NCBI RefSeq assembly: GCF_007830545.1
Contig: NZ_VLLF01000003.1
Coordinates: 1 to 64,000, forward strand
From: Roseibium hamelinense
GTDB lineage: Bacteria > Pseudomonadota > Alphaproteobacteria > Rhizobiales > Stappiaceae
DNA: 64,000 bases
Direction of reading: 5' to 3'
The notes below the pieces were generated by a model. That model had not been told where the DNA came from, searched no databases, and saw nothing but the letters and a program-made list of their open reading frames with translations. Shown in pieces: positions 8,333-17,142 of the stretch (within the stretch, counting starts at the first letter, position 1; each line of letters starts with the position of its first letter). A program made the translations under genes and the position numbers.

Positions 8333-9169
8333 CTACTCTGAGGCGCTGCCGCGTTTCAGGACCACCTTGGGCGTCGGGAACCCGCCGTCAAACTCGTCCA
8401 CCACGCTGGTGTTCGGGTCGTCGCTCCACTCGATTTTTGCATCGAGATTGGAGGCCAGTTCCTTGAGCTCCTTGTCAAACTCGCCATGGTCGAGCCACAG
8501 TTCAACGGTGCCGTTTTCGGCCAGTGTGCGGGTGATCTCGTTGACATTGTGACGGGTCAGGGGCGCGCCTTGCATGGTGTAGCGGTCGACTGTCTTTTTC
8601 TTGAACGGAAATGGCGGGTCGGTGTGCCAGGCTTCCAGTTGCACCAGATTGGGGATCTCCTTGTCCGGATACTGGGAATCGAATTTCTGAGCGTTGAGGT
8701 TGACCGCGCCCTTGAAACCGGAAACGACCCCACTTGCTTCGTGAAATCCCTCACCGCCGATATCGACATGGAACCGGTCGCTTTTTTCAAGGCCGAGGTC
8801 CTCGCGTGAGGCGAACTGGCTGCGTTTGCGGGTCGCAGGCGCGCCGAGTATTTCCTTGGCCGCATCTGCGATCTCCCCGGGTGAAATCACATCGCTGTCG
8901 GTCACCTCCTGTTCGGTGTCTGCCTCCGGTTCATATTTTGTGGATGTGCCGTCTTCGTTCTGGGCCAGGCCATACAAGTCGTCTCCGAACTGGTTCTGGT
9001 TGAGCTTGTTGACGTCCGCATAAAGGGAACTCAAATCATCGAAACCCGTGTTTTGGGAAAAGCTTGGCTTCGCCACGGGTGTTTGCATGAGCGATGCATG
9101 GCCGCCGGCACGCTGCGCGGCGACCGCAAATGCTGAAAGAAGCGTGCCAAGGGTCGTGTTGAGTCTCAT
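8333..9169 (-). CDS. Exported protein with methyltransferase-like C-terminal domain
   Basis: 278-residue protein of no named family that I recognise. A signal-peptide-like N-terminus (RLNTTLGTLLSAFAVAA) is followed by an acidic, probably disordered stretch to about residue 120. The C-terminal half contains FHVDIGGEGFHEASG, IPNLVQLEAW, VDRYTMQGAPLTRHNVNEI and NGTVELWLD. That succession resembles motifs I to post-III of class I SAM-dependent methyltransferases of the type seen in toxin-like proteins, but the motif I glycines are altered. Start ATG 9169 has AAGGAC upstream. It is followed after 249 bp by the DUF3833 gene. An export signal on a methyltransferase fold is odd and suggests a non-catalytic or effector-like role (inference). 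Confidence 0.55.
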   Translation of the reverse strand: MRLNTTLGTLLSAFAVAAQRAGGHASLMQTPVAKPSFSQNTGFDDLSSLYADVNKLNQNQFGDDLYGLAQNEDGTSTKYEPEADTEQEVTDSDVISPGEIADAAKEILGAPATRKRSQFASREDLGLEKSDRFHVDIGGEGFHEASGVVSGFKGAVNLNAQKFDSQYPDKEIPNLVQLEAWHTDPPFPFKKKTVDRYTMQGAPLTRHNVNEITRTLAENGTVELWLDHGEFDKELKELASNLDAKIEWSDDPNTSVVDEFDGGFPTPKVVLKRGSASE

Positions 9170-9732
9170 CAATCTGGTCCTTTTGTTGTTGTGTTTTTTG
9201 GGAGAATGCCCAGACCCGAAAAATTTCAGCTCACCTTTCAAAGTGGCGTTTTGTTCGGTGTTCGCAGGGTGTAGTCGGCCAGGCGCACGGGATTAAATAT
9301 TTTTCACTTATCAACCTATCGGCGAGTTGGGGTGGCCGCTGCCCAAACGGGCGGTTGCGGTAAAACCGGGAGCGGAGGCGCGTAGCTGCCTGCGATAGGG
9401 GGGCGCTGATCTTAGGTCAGCGGAAATCCGGCTCAAGCGCCACAGGTTCGGGTGGACAAGCCAACCGCACGCGCTCTGCGCCGGCGGCGTTCCAGAACAT
9501 GGTGGCCGATTGCAGCGCGGGCGCTGCAGGCACTGATTTCGTTTGGGCCGGGTCCGCGCGCCTCCCGCGACATCCGGTTTCATCCGGACTGCCGGCTTGT
9601 CTGCGTTCCGGCGGCAGGTCAGGATCGGTTTCTTATGCGATTTTGACGAAGTGCTCCGACAGGCGGATCCTTAATGATGATGTTCCGGGTGCTGGTGGTG
9701 GCGTTCGGATTTTGCTTCGGCAACTGTAGCCT
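9170..9732. other. Intergenic region containing repeat copy A
   Basis: About 560 bp. From 9170 to 9590 I see no supported gene; frames here lack ribosome sites. From 9591 it contains the first copy of the 134-bp direct repeat. Confidence 0.6.
9591..9724. repeat. 134-bp direct repeat, copy A
   Basis: Ungapped copy of 13655-13788 with about 10 mismatches counted by eye. On the minus strand it encodes VAEAKSERHHQHPEHHH and stop (9671-9673), plus about 80 bp past the stop. The tail is out of frame with the membrane-protein gene that ends at 9733. Confidence 0.9.
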
Positions 9733-10392
9733 TCAGGGTAGGCTTGGAGGCTGCAGTCTGCCGCCGGCCGGCCGTTTCAAAAGGGCGGCCGCGGTGAAGA
9801 CGGCAGCGTAGGCGGAGCCGTAAATGATCAGGCCCGCCGCGATCAGCACCGGCGGCTCTGCGGTCTTGAGAACGGACGAGGCGCCCAGTACCAAGGCATA
9901 GGTCCAGCTTGCGCCGGACAGGGCCACACAATTCGCGATCACGGCTGTCTTGGCCCAGGACAGATCCTGCAGGGCAGAGCCCCTGGCCTCAGCGATCACC
10001 GGTTTGACCAGCCATGCCATCAGCACGGCGTCCACGGTCAGCACCGTCACCACAACAAGCTTTGTGACAAGCTTTGGCGAGGCGGCGGACGGATCGAACC
10101 CGGTGCGGATCTGCACCAGCGCCAGGCCTGACACCCACAGCAGGGCGAGCGCCAGAACGATCCGCCCATGCGCCCGGTCGATGAGTTCCAGAACGGTGCG
10201 GGAGATCCCCTCGCGCAATATCCGCGGCGCCGACAGCGCCAGCTGAATGACGCTGCCAAGGCCGAGAACGATCGCGATCAGGTGCGCAAGGCGCACCGTG
10301 TCGACATAGACCACCATCCACGACAGATTCGCGGCTGCCGAGACCATGTCGGGCGGCAGGAATTCAATCCCGCCGCGCAGTTCGTTTTCCAT
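9733..10392 (-). CDS. Polytopic membrane protein, possible 3' frameshift
   Basis: 219-residue integral membrane protein with about five or six hydrophobic helices (for example RLAHLIAIVLGLGSVIQLAL, IVLALALLWVSGLALV, LVVVTVLTVDAVLMAWLV). Two membrane-proximal histidines (RLAHLI, DRAHGRI) might bind a cofactor, but I recognise no family. ATG 10392 has AGGAGGG upstream. It starts just after the copper oxidase gene ends (10425), so the two are likely co-transcribed. Past a GC-rich slippery-looking run near 9760-9775 the annotated frame stops after PPSLP. The neighbouring frame instead continues into the His-rich tail ending at 9671. A +1/-1 change would fuse that tail to this protein. Confidence 0.7.
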   Translation of the reverse strand: MENELRGGIEFLPPDMVSAAANLSWMVVYVDTVRLAHLIAIVLGLGSVIQLALSAPRILREGISRTVLELIDRAHGRIVLALALLWVSGLALVQIRTGFDPSAASPKLVTKLVVVTVLTVDAVLMAWLVKPVIAEARGSALQDLSWAKTAVIANCVALSGASWTYALVLGASSVLKTAEPPVLIAAGLIIYGSAYAAVFTAAALLKRPAGGRLQPPSLP

Positions 10393-10424
10393 GGAACCCT
10401 CCTGAAGAACGGGCGCTCCCGTGA

Positions 10425-13142
10425 TCAGACAACCGCATCCAGCGACACCGTCTGGTCATTGAAGGCGATCTGCTCGTAGTCGTAGAGGATGTCGTGGCCG
10501 TCATTGCCCCAGACCACGACGCCTTCGCCGTCTTCGGTCGGGCCCCAGCCATAGTCGGTGCTCGTCCCGTCGATGGCGAAGGTGTCCACCCCGTCGGTCC
10601 CGGTCAGGTACTGCGTGACGGAGGCAATGTCGTTGGTGACGCCATCGGTTCCGTTGATTGGGACGGATCCGTCATTGAAGAGGATTTCCTCGAACCCGTA
10701 GAGGATATCGAACGTGTCCCCCTGCCAAACGACGGTGCCCGCGCCGTCTTCGGTCGGACCGAAGCCGTACTCGTTCATGTTGGCGTCGATCTGGAACCGG
10801 TCATTGTCGGTCGTCCCGGTCAGAAACTGCGAGACCTCCTTGATGTCCTGATAAAGACCATCCTCGTTGATCAGCTCGACCGTGCGGTCGTTGAACTGGA
10901 TGTCCTTGAAATCGTACAGGATGTCGAACCCGTCCTTGTCCCAGATGACGACGCCCGCGCCGTCTTCCGTTGGGCCCCAGCCGTAGTCCTTGGAGGTGCC
11001 GTCCACGACGAAGGACTTCACGCCCTCGCCGTCGAGCAGGTACTGCGTTTGGCCGGCATCGTCGTAGACAAGGTTTTCATTGCCTGTGTCCGGATCAGTG
11101 GGGTCGGGATCGGTTGGGTCTGGATCAGTGGGGGCCGGGTCGACAGGGTCTGTCGGGTCCGGATCTGTTGGGTCTGGATCTGCCGGGTCAACCGGGTCCA
11201 CCGGATCGGGCAGGTCAATCGGGTCTGTGCCGTCCGACTTCAGCACGACATTGTCGACAAGGCCGCCCAGCAAGGCATTGGTGCCTTCGGTTGCTTCAAG
11301 CGACAGCGTGTCCTGCCCGCCGGTTCCAACCACCTTGAACTCGTAGATCATGGCGTCGGTGCCGTTGGGCTTGATGATGTCGACCACCTCGCCGTTCCAC
11401 ATCACCTTCAGGCCGATGTTCCAGAAGTTGCCCGGCGCCATGTTCTCGGTGTCATAGGTGAAGGACAGGTCATAGGTCTGCCCGCGCACGGTGGGCACGT
11501 CCTGTGAAACGGTACCGCTGGAGCCATCCAGGCCCAGAGCGGTCTGGCCGTGGGTGGCGTTGGCGTCAATGTTCTTGTCGCCGTGTACCTCAAAGAGGCC
11601 GTTGCTGCTGGTCCAGCCGTCCATGCTGGCGAGCGAGGTTTGCCCGTCCACCGGATCGGTGATCTCGAAACTGCCGTTCACCAGCAAGTTCGCCGGGTCT
11701 TCGACCAGCGGGATGTTTGACGGCATAACGTTGATGTTCGCGGCAATCGAGGGAACGCCGTCCGCGTCCCAGATGAACATCATCCAGCTCCCCGACGACA
11801 GGCCTTCGGCCGTGGACGGGGCATAGACGACAAGGGTGTTGCTCCCCCCGACGGTTCCGAAATCCGCTTCCACGAAGCCCGTGCCCATGTTGAACGCGTG
11901 GGTGGATGCCCCGTTCTTGACCAGGGTCACGCGGGCCACGTCCGATGCGTCGTCGACCTGCACGGCATAGGCGTTGCCAGCATGAACTTCATCCGGGGCC
12001 TTAAGGATTTCCGGGCGCTCGCTCAGCGCGCCGTTTTCATCGAACAGGTAGCCGGGCTTGTAGATCTGCGCATCCAGGTAGTCGATCTCTGCCATCCCGG
12101 CCGCGCCCCCACCGGCCGACAGGATCGTGCCGTCGTTGAGCAGCACCGCTGTGGAGTGATACAGCCGCGAGCTGTCCTCGTCGACGAGGGTGGTGAGTGT
12201 GTTGTCTTCCGGGTTCCAGATGACCGCCGTGTGTTCCGCGGCCGCCTCCGTGTTGCCGCGCGCCGAGCCGCCATTGATCAGCACCGTGCCGTCGGGCAGG
12301 GTGGTCATGTTGGACCAGTTGCGCTCGCCGACCAGATTGCCGACATGCTCAAAACTGGCATCGTCGCCGGAGATGTCCATCACCCACAGGCCCGTGCCGG
12401 TGTCCTGGATCAGGATCTTGCCGGGAGCGAACTGGACGGCCGGATTGTCCCATCCCGCATTAAACGGCAGGACGCCGATTTCGGTGACCGATCCGGTTCC
12501 GCCATTTGCGTCCGGGTTCATGGACATGACTTCGATCTTGCCGTTGCCGCCCTTGCCGATCGCAAAATACACAATGTTGCCGTCGGTATCGAGGAACGCC
12601 CGCGGGTAGTGGCTGGATCTGCCCAGGTTCGGGTCGGTGGCGCCGCTCAGTTCCGTCCAGCCTTCGTCCGGCGTATAAACTTCAGGCGTTGCCTGGTGGC
12701 GGCCGTTTTCATCACTGCCGCCAAGCATGAGCATCCGGCCATCGTCCAGCGACACCATGGTCGGATACCAGCGGGCATTGACCATCTCGCCTTCCGGAGC
12801 CGGGGAAAGTTCACCGGTCTTCATGTTCAGGATGTTAACATCGGACACGCCGCGGTTCGTCCCGCCGTTCGGGCGGTTGTCGCCACCGGCAATCAGGACA
12901 TAATCCGTGCCTGGGATGATCATCGCCGCGGAACAGAAGATATCCGTGCCGGTGGTGTTGTTCAGGGTTTCATGCGTGCCGGTGACCGGGTCGTAAATGT
13001 CGTAGATGAACTGGCCGCCCTGCATGCCGGTTTCATCCGTGCCGAAGGTCAAAACCCGCCCGTCGTCCATAACAACGGAGTGGATTCCGATAATCGGCCA
13101 TGCTTGGAGGTCACCCCATTCGCCCGTAAATGTTGTCGCCAT
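10425..13142 (-). CDS. Secreted copper-radical oxidase (galactose/glyoxal oxidase-like) with RTX-type repeats
   Basis: 905-residue protein. Residues 1 to about 480 form a kelch-like propeller plus DUF1929 domain as in galactose oxidase/GlxA. Candidate copper and cofactor residues are visible: Cys70 (DIFCSAA) and Tyr126 (ARWYPTM) for the Tyr-Cys cross-link, Tyr328-His329 (SRLYHST) and His415 (STHAFNM). These enzymes oxidise primary alcohols or aldehydes with O2, giving H2O2. Next come a carbohydrate-binding-like domain (NLLVNGSFE, about 490-640), a DP/DPTDP linker (about 645-700) and three roughly 65-residue repeats with DYGWGPTEDG, FDILY and FND motifs. The repeats resemble RTX-protein C-termini. 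With no N-terminal signal peptide, type I secretion is inferred. No ABC exporter is visible here. Confidence 0.82.
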   Translation of the reverse strand: MATTFTGEWGDLQAWPIIGIHSVVMDDGRVLTFGTDETGMQGGQFIYDIYDPVTGTHETLNNTTGTDIFCSAAMIIPGTDYVLIAGGDNRPNGGTNRGVSDVNILNMKTGELSPAPEGEMVNARWYPTMVSLDDGRMLMLGGSDENGRHQATPEVYTPDEGWTELSGATDPNLGRSSHYPRAFLDTDGNIVYFAIGKGGNGKIEVMSMNPDANGGTGSVTEIGVLPFNAGWDNPAVQFAPGKILIQDTGTGLWVMDISGDDASFEHVGNLVGERNWSNMTTLPDGTVLINGGSARGNTEAAAEHTAVIWNPEDNTLTTLVDEDSSRLYHSTAVLLNDGTILSAGGGAAGMAEIDYLDAQIYKPGYLFDENGALSERPEILKAPDEVHAGNAYAVQVDDASDVARVTLVKNGASTHAFNMGTGFVEADFGTVGGSNTLVVYAPSTAEGLSSGSWMMFIWDADGVPSIAANINVMPSNIPLVEDPANLLVNGSFEITDPVDGQTSLASMDGWTSSNGLFEVHGDKNIDANATHGQTALGLDGSSGTVSQDVPTVRGQTYDLSFTYDTENMAPGNFWNIGLKVMWNGEVVDIIKPNGTDAMIYEFKVVGTGGQDTLSLEATEGTNALLGGLVDNVVLKSDGTDPIDLPDPVDPVDPADPDPTDPDPTDPVDPAPTDPDPTDPDPTDPDTGNENLVYDDAGQTQYLLDGEGVKSFVVDGTSKDYGWGPTEDGAGVVIWDKDGFDILYDFKDIQFNDRTVELINEDGLYQDIKEVSQFLTGTTDNDRFQIDANMNEYGFGPTEDGAGTVVWQGDTFDILYGFEEILFNDGSVPINGTDGVTNDIASVTQYLTGTDGVDTFAIDGTSTDYGWGPTEDGEGVVVWGNDGHDILYDYEQIAFNDQTVSLDAVV
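11085..11225 (-). repeat. DP-rich linker-encoding repeat tract
   Basis: Short degenerate tandem units encode alternating DPTDP, DPVDP and DPAP, forming the acidic linker between the binding domain and the RTX-like repeats of the oxidase. The tract is prone to length variation. Confidence 0.75.
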
Positions 13143-13734
13143 TTAGTATACTCTGAACTCGTTCAAGGACGTAAAATGTCCCATAATGATACTATTGCCT
13201 ATCGGTCCAATGTGATTTGCAACAAGGGTGCCAATCCGTAAGGGCGGCGGTGTCTGCACCCCCCTGTTCCGTATCCTCCGCCGGCTTTAAACCGCTGGGC
13301 TCTGTTGCCAGCAGGCAAAGCCACATCTGAGTACCGGTCCTATCTTGACGGGTGGGCAGGCTGAGAGCGTGCGCGGGCTCAGGAAGGGGCGTTGCCCGTT
13401 GCGCGCAGGTGGACGTGCGGCCTCTCCCCGCTTGGCCGCCCTGTTTCCGGACAGGCAGCCAGCCCCGTCGCAGCTTCTCATGAAGCGCGGTCGTCACGTG
13501 TGGATTGCGCCTTAAACAACCCGTTTTGGGCACGTTTTCGCAAAGGTTTGCGCGGGCGCGTATCTATAAAGACTGACCGGCTGCGCTGCGGCCGCCGGTT
13601 TTGTCCGGACCGGGACAGACAGTGGCCCGTCCTGCCGGATCGCGCGGCTGGACCGCCGGCTTGTCCGCGTCCCGGCGGCAGGTCAGGATCGGTTTCTTAT
13701 GCGATTTTGACGAAGTACTCCGACAGGCGGATCT
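13143..13734. other. Intergenic region containing repeat copy B
   Basis: About 590 bp upstream of the oxidase gene and downstream of the glutamate-synthase-like gene, both on the minus strand. I see no supported gene; the only marked structure is the direct repeat beginning at 13655. Confidence 0.6.
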
Positions 13735-13788
13735 TCAATGATGATGCTCCGGGTGCTCGTGATGGCGTTCGGACTTGGCTTCGGCAAC
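13655..13788. repeat. 134-bp direct repeat, copy B
   Basis: Second copy, constant offset of 4064 bp from copy A. It contains the last 17 codons and stop of the glutamate-synthase-like gene (VAEAKSERHHEHPEHHH) and the following 80 bp. Identity therefore extends past the coding end. Confidence 0.9.
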
Positions 13789-15393
13789 CGAGATTTTCGG
13801 GTCGAAGCTGTTCGGGTCGGCCATCATCCAGTAGGTCGTGTAGCCGGGGATGTCGTGGCTGTCGGCCAAAAGCTCACCCGGTTTCAGCCACGTGAAAGCG
13901 GCACTGGCCGGCATGACCTGGCGTCCGCCCTCATGCAGGAAGAAGTGTTCCGGCCGGAACTGGTTGGGGTGGTCAAGGCCCGAGGCCGCTGTAAAGTCCG
14001 ACAGGGATTTCAGGGTGTTGCGGTGAAAGTTATAGACCCGCTCGGCCTTGTCTGGCACCACCAGAGCTTCTTGCCGTTTCGGATCCTGGGTCGCGACCCC
14101 GGTCGGGCATTTGTTGGTGTGGCAGCTTTGCGACTGGATGCAGCCGACGGCGAACATGAAGCCGCGGGCCGAGTTGATCCAGTCCGCGCCGATGCACAAG
14201 GCAGAGGCCAGATCGAACGCGCTGATCAGCTTGCCGCTGGCGCCGATCTTAATGTCTTTCTTCAAATTGGTGCCGATCAGCACATTGTTGACGAAGGCAA
14301 GGCCCTGCCGCAGTGGCGTGCCCAGCCGGTTGGAAAACTCGATCGGCGCCGCTCCGGTGCCGCCTTCCGCGCCATCGACCACGATAAAATCGGGTTTGAT
14401 GCCGGTTTCCAGCATCGCCTTGACGATGGCCATGAACTCCCAGCGGTGGCCGACGCACAGCTTGAAGCCGGCCGGTTTGCCACCGGACAATTCGCGCAGC
14501 TGCTTGACGAAGTGCAAGAGTTCCACCGGGGTTGAAAACGCCGAATGGGCGGCCGGCGAAACGCATTCCTGACCCGGTGTGATGCCGCGCGCCTCAGCGA
14601 TTTCTTCCGTGACCTTCGGTCCGGGCAAGACCCCGCCATGGCCCGGTTTTGCGCCCTGGCTGAGTTTTATCTCGACCATTTTCACTTGCGGCGACTGGGC
14701 CTGTGCCGCGAATTTTTCCGGATCGAACTTGCCGTCCTTGGTGCGGCAGCCGAAATAGCCGCTCCCCAGCTCCCAGATCAGGTCGCCGCCACCCTCGCGG
14801 TGGTAGCGCGAGATGCTGCCTTCGCCGGTGTCATGGGCAAAGTTGCCGCGCTTTGCACCGGTGTTCAGAGCGAGAATTGCATTGCCGCTGAGCGAGCCGA
14901 AACTCATCGCCGAAATGTTGAACAGGGAGGCTGAGTAGGGCTGTTTGCAGTCCGGTCCGCCAATCGTGACCCGCATGTCGTTTGGATGCGGCGTATGCGG
15001 CACCATGGAATGGTTTACCCAGGCGTAGCTGTCGGCATAGACGTCGCGCTCCGTGCCGAAGGGCAGATTGTCTTCAATGTCCTTGGCCCGGTCGTAGACC
15101 ATGGACCGCTGCTCACGCGAAAACGGCCGGCCGTCCTGGTTGCTCTCGAAGAAATACTGCCGCATTTCCGGCCGGATCGATTCGAACAGGAAGCGGAAAT
15201 GGCCGGTCACCGGATAATTGCGCAAGACCGCGTGGCGGGTCTGCTGCATATCCAGAAGACCGACAATCGTCAGGGCGCCGGTGATCAGCAGCGGCCAGAA
15301 GAAGTGGATGCTGACTGCCAGCATGAGAATGAAGAACAGGGCGGTGAGCGCGCAAACGGCGAAAAAGACGAAATATCTGGGCTTGAAAGGCAA
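13735..15393 (-). CDS. Membrane-anchored FMN-binding glutamate synthase-family protein
   Basis: 552-residue protein related to the central FMN/synthase domain of glutamate synthase (GltB domain 2), without the glutaminase domain. Two hydrophobic helices near residues 8-45 anchor it. Visible family blocks are SAMSFGSLSGNAILALN, TGEGSISRYH, KPGHGGVLPGPKV, DGAEGGTGAAP and the cysteine cluster CIQSQSCHTNKCPTG expected to bind 3Fe-4S. Such stand-alone proteins are common in alphaproteobacteria; the physiological substrate is not established. The start is TTG at 15393, preceded by AAGGAAG, with no better ATG. The extreme C-terminus is a His-rich tail shared with repeat copy A; it may bind metal. 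Confidence 0.87.
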   Translation of the reverse strand: MPFKPRYFVFFAVCALTALFFILMLAVSIHFFWPLLITGALTIVGLLDMQQTRHAVLRNYPVTGHFRFLFESIRPEMRQYFFESNQDGRPFSREQRSMVYDRAKDIEDNLPFGTERDVYADSYAWVNHSMVPHTPHPNDMRVTIGGPDCKQPYSASLFNISAMSFGSLSGNAILALNTGAKRGNFAHDTGEGSISRYHREGGGDLIWELGSGYFGCRTKDGKFDPEKFAAQAQSPQVKMVEIKLSQGAKPGHGGVLPGPKVTEEIAEARGITPGQECVSPAAHSAFSTPVELLHFVKQLRELSGGKPAGFKLCVGHRWEFMAIVKAMLETGIKPDFIVVDGAEGGTGAAPIEFSNRLGTPLRQGLAFVNNVLIGTNLKKDIKIGASGKLISAFDLASALCIGADWINSARGFMFAVGCIQSQSCHTNKCPTGVATQDPKRQEALVVPDKAERVYNFHRNTLKSLSDFTAASGLDHPNQFRPEHFFLHEGGRQVMPASAAFTWLKPGELLADSHDIPGYTTYWMMADPNSFDPKISVAEAKSERHHEHPEHHH

Positions 15394-15548
15394 GGCGGGC
15401 TTCCTTTTTCAAGATCAAAGGGGCTGGCAGACCGAACTGTGTCAGGCGGGCGCCGCGATGGAAAGCGAAAACACGCATCCCAGGCCCGGATCAGCGCACA
15501 AAGCGCACCGGATGGTTTCTGCAAGGCTGTGCCCGCCACCCGGCCTTG

Positions 15549-16451
15549 CTATATTTTCCGGTAGAGCAGATGGTTCATGGTCGGAATTTCCAATGATTTC
15601 TTCTGGCCGGCAAATTCGAAGCCGTTCTGGCCCATCATCTCGCCGAAATACGCCTCGTCATAGCCAAGCTCCAGCCAGCCCTTTTGCGCAATCATGAAAA
15701 TCGATGTGCCGTCGCAGCGCAGCCCCCAGGGCACATAGAAGTTGCCGTGGATCGGTTCGGCGGCCAGGAACACATGCCCTCCCGGCTTCAACAGCTTGTG
15801 GCAGCAGTCGAGCAGTTTTTGCGGATAAAGGCAGTGATGGAATGACTTGAAAAACAAAATGACATCAAACGGTTCGACGCCGTCAAGGGTGTCGAGCGTG
15901 TCTTCGAAGGCGCAGGCCTGAAACGTAATCAGGTCTTCAATCGCCAGCCGGGGCGCCCAATGGTTGATCAGGTCGCCGCAGCCCGGATCGATATCCGTTG
16001 CCGTAACATGATATCCGGCACGGGCGAGGGTCAGGCTGGTGTTTGCCCAGCCGCACCCCATGTCCAGCACCCGTGCGCCGGGGGGCGCCGGAATGTGTTT
16101 CAGGACGCCGCCGACCCCGATCAGGTTTTCGCCGATCTGGGTGTTGGAGCCGCTGTCAAAGGGAAACGGCCTGTCGAAATCGCGTGACCCGGCGGCTTCG
16201 GGTTCGAACTCCAGGCTGTAAGGCTGACCGTACACGGTTTCGTAAAGATCCATCACAGCGCCGCGATACATGTTGGACGCGGGGTCCATGTCCCAGAACG
16301 GCTCGAAGGGGGCCTGATAGAAGGTGCGCCGCATTTCGCCGATGCGTTCTTCCACAGGCAGTTTTGCGGTTTCTTCTGCCCAAGTGCGAACCTCTTCTGC
16401 CGTGGTGATCACGTTGGTGTAATGAGGCCCGAGGACAAAATTGGATGGCAT
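15549..16451 (-). CDS. Class I SAM-dependent methyltransferase
   Basis: 300-residue methyltransferase. Motif I is VLDMGCGWANTSL, motif II TATDIDPG, then FDVILFFKSFHHC and LLKPGGHVFLAAEP. The N-terminal 100 residues, including FYQAPFEPFWDMDP, form an extra helical cap whose family I do not recognise. The substrate is unknown; small-molecule or lipid-linked acceptors are possible. ATG 16451 has GGAG upstream. It lies about 155 bp from the start of the glutamate synthase-like gene and is divergent from yjbQ. Confidence 0.82.
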   Translation of the reverse strand: MPSNFVLGPHYTNVITTAEEVRTWAEETAKLPVEERIGEMRRTFYQAPFEPFWDMDPASNMYRGAVMDLYETVYGQPYSLEFEPEAAGSRDFDRPFPFDSGSNTQIGENLIGVGGVLKHIPAPPGARVLDMGCGWANTSLTLARAGYHVTATDIDPGCGDLINHWAPRLAIEDLITFQACAFEDTLDTLDGVEPFDVILFFKSFHHCLYPQKLLDCCHKLLKPGGHVFLAAEPIHGNFYVPWGLRCDGTSIFMIAQKGWLELGYDEAYFGEMMGQNGFEFAGQKKSLEIPTMNHLLYRKI

Positions 16452-16620
16452 GAGAAACTCCGGCGGCGGGAGGGGCGACAGTGCCTGCCGCAGCGTTCAT
16501 GGTCAAGACGGGAGAGCATGTGCGCTGCCTTGATCGTTCTGTTCTCCTGCGCCATGGCACCGCCGTGCCATGATCGGGAAAACCCAGCGCAGCCTGTTGA
16601 TTTAAGGGGAAGTATTGAAA

Positions 16621-17061
16621 ATGCCGACTGCCGACTGCCTGCAAACCACGTTCGAGATCCGCACCTCCGGCCCGGGGCTTTACATGTTCACCGGCGAGGT
16701 TGCGCGCTGGCTGCGGGCAGGCGGTGCGCAGTCCGGTCTTCTGACCCTATTTGTGCGCCACACGTCCTGCTCGCTGCTGATTCAGGAAAACGCCGATCCC
16801 GACGTGCAAAAGGACCTGAAAGCCTATTTCGAACGGCTGGTGCCGCCGGCTGATCACCCGTCCATGTCCTATCTGGTGCACACGCTGGAGGGCCCGGACG
16901 ACATGCCGGCCCACATCAAGGCCGCGCTCTTGCCGGTGTCTCTGCAAATCCCGGTTTCGAACAGCCAGATGCGGCTTGGCACCTGGCAGGGGATCTATCT
17001 GTTCGAGCATCGCACCCGACCGCATGCCCGCGAGGTTGCCGCGCTGTTTATGGGCGGGTGA
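16621..17061 (+). CDS. yjbQ: YjbQ family secondary thiamine-phosphate synthase-like protein
   Basis: 146-residue member of the YjbQ/UPF0047 family. Members form trimers with a His-rich pocket and have weak thiamine phosphate synthase activity; their true role is uncertain. Signature blocks are LLTLFVRHTSCSLLIQENADPDV, HTLEGPDDMPAHIKAALL and the C-terminal LGTWQGIYLFEHR. ATG 16621 has AAGGGG about 10 bases upstream. It is single, divergent from the methyltransferase gene. Confidence 0.9.
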   Translation: MPTADCLQTTFEIRTSGPGLYMFTGEVARWLRAGGAQSGLLTLFVRHTSCSLLIQENADPDVQKDLKAYFERLVPPADHPSMSYLVHTLEGPDDMPAHIKAALLPVSLQIPVSNSQMRLGTWQGIYLFEHRTRPHAREVAALFMGG

Positions 17062-17142
17062 GGGGAACGCAGGGGCAGGCCGCAAAAACACGCTATGCCG
17101 GACGGGCACGCTATGCCGGGGGGGCGCTTTTTCGAGTGCCGC

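Noticed and set aside
11085-11225. Repetitive tract considered as a CRISPR-like array
   Set aside because: It is an in-frame Asp-Pro linker inside a coding gene, without uniform repeats or spacers.
11898-13241. 447-codon plus-strand frame
   Set aside because: Antisense to the copper oxidase; long open frames opposite high-GC genes are expected.
17089-17119. Two copies of CACGCTATGCCGG 18 bp apart after yjbQ
   Set aside because: Only two short copies, no neighbouring signal; too little to call.
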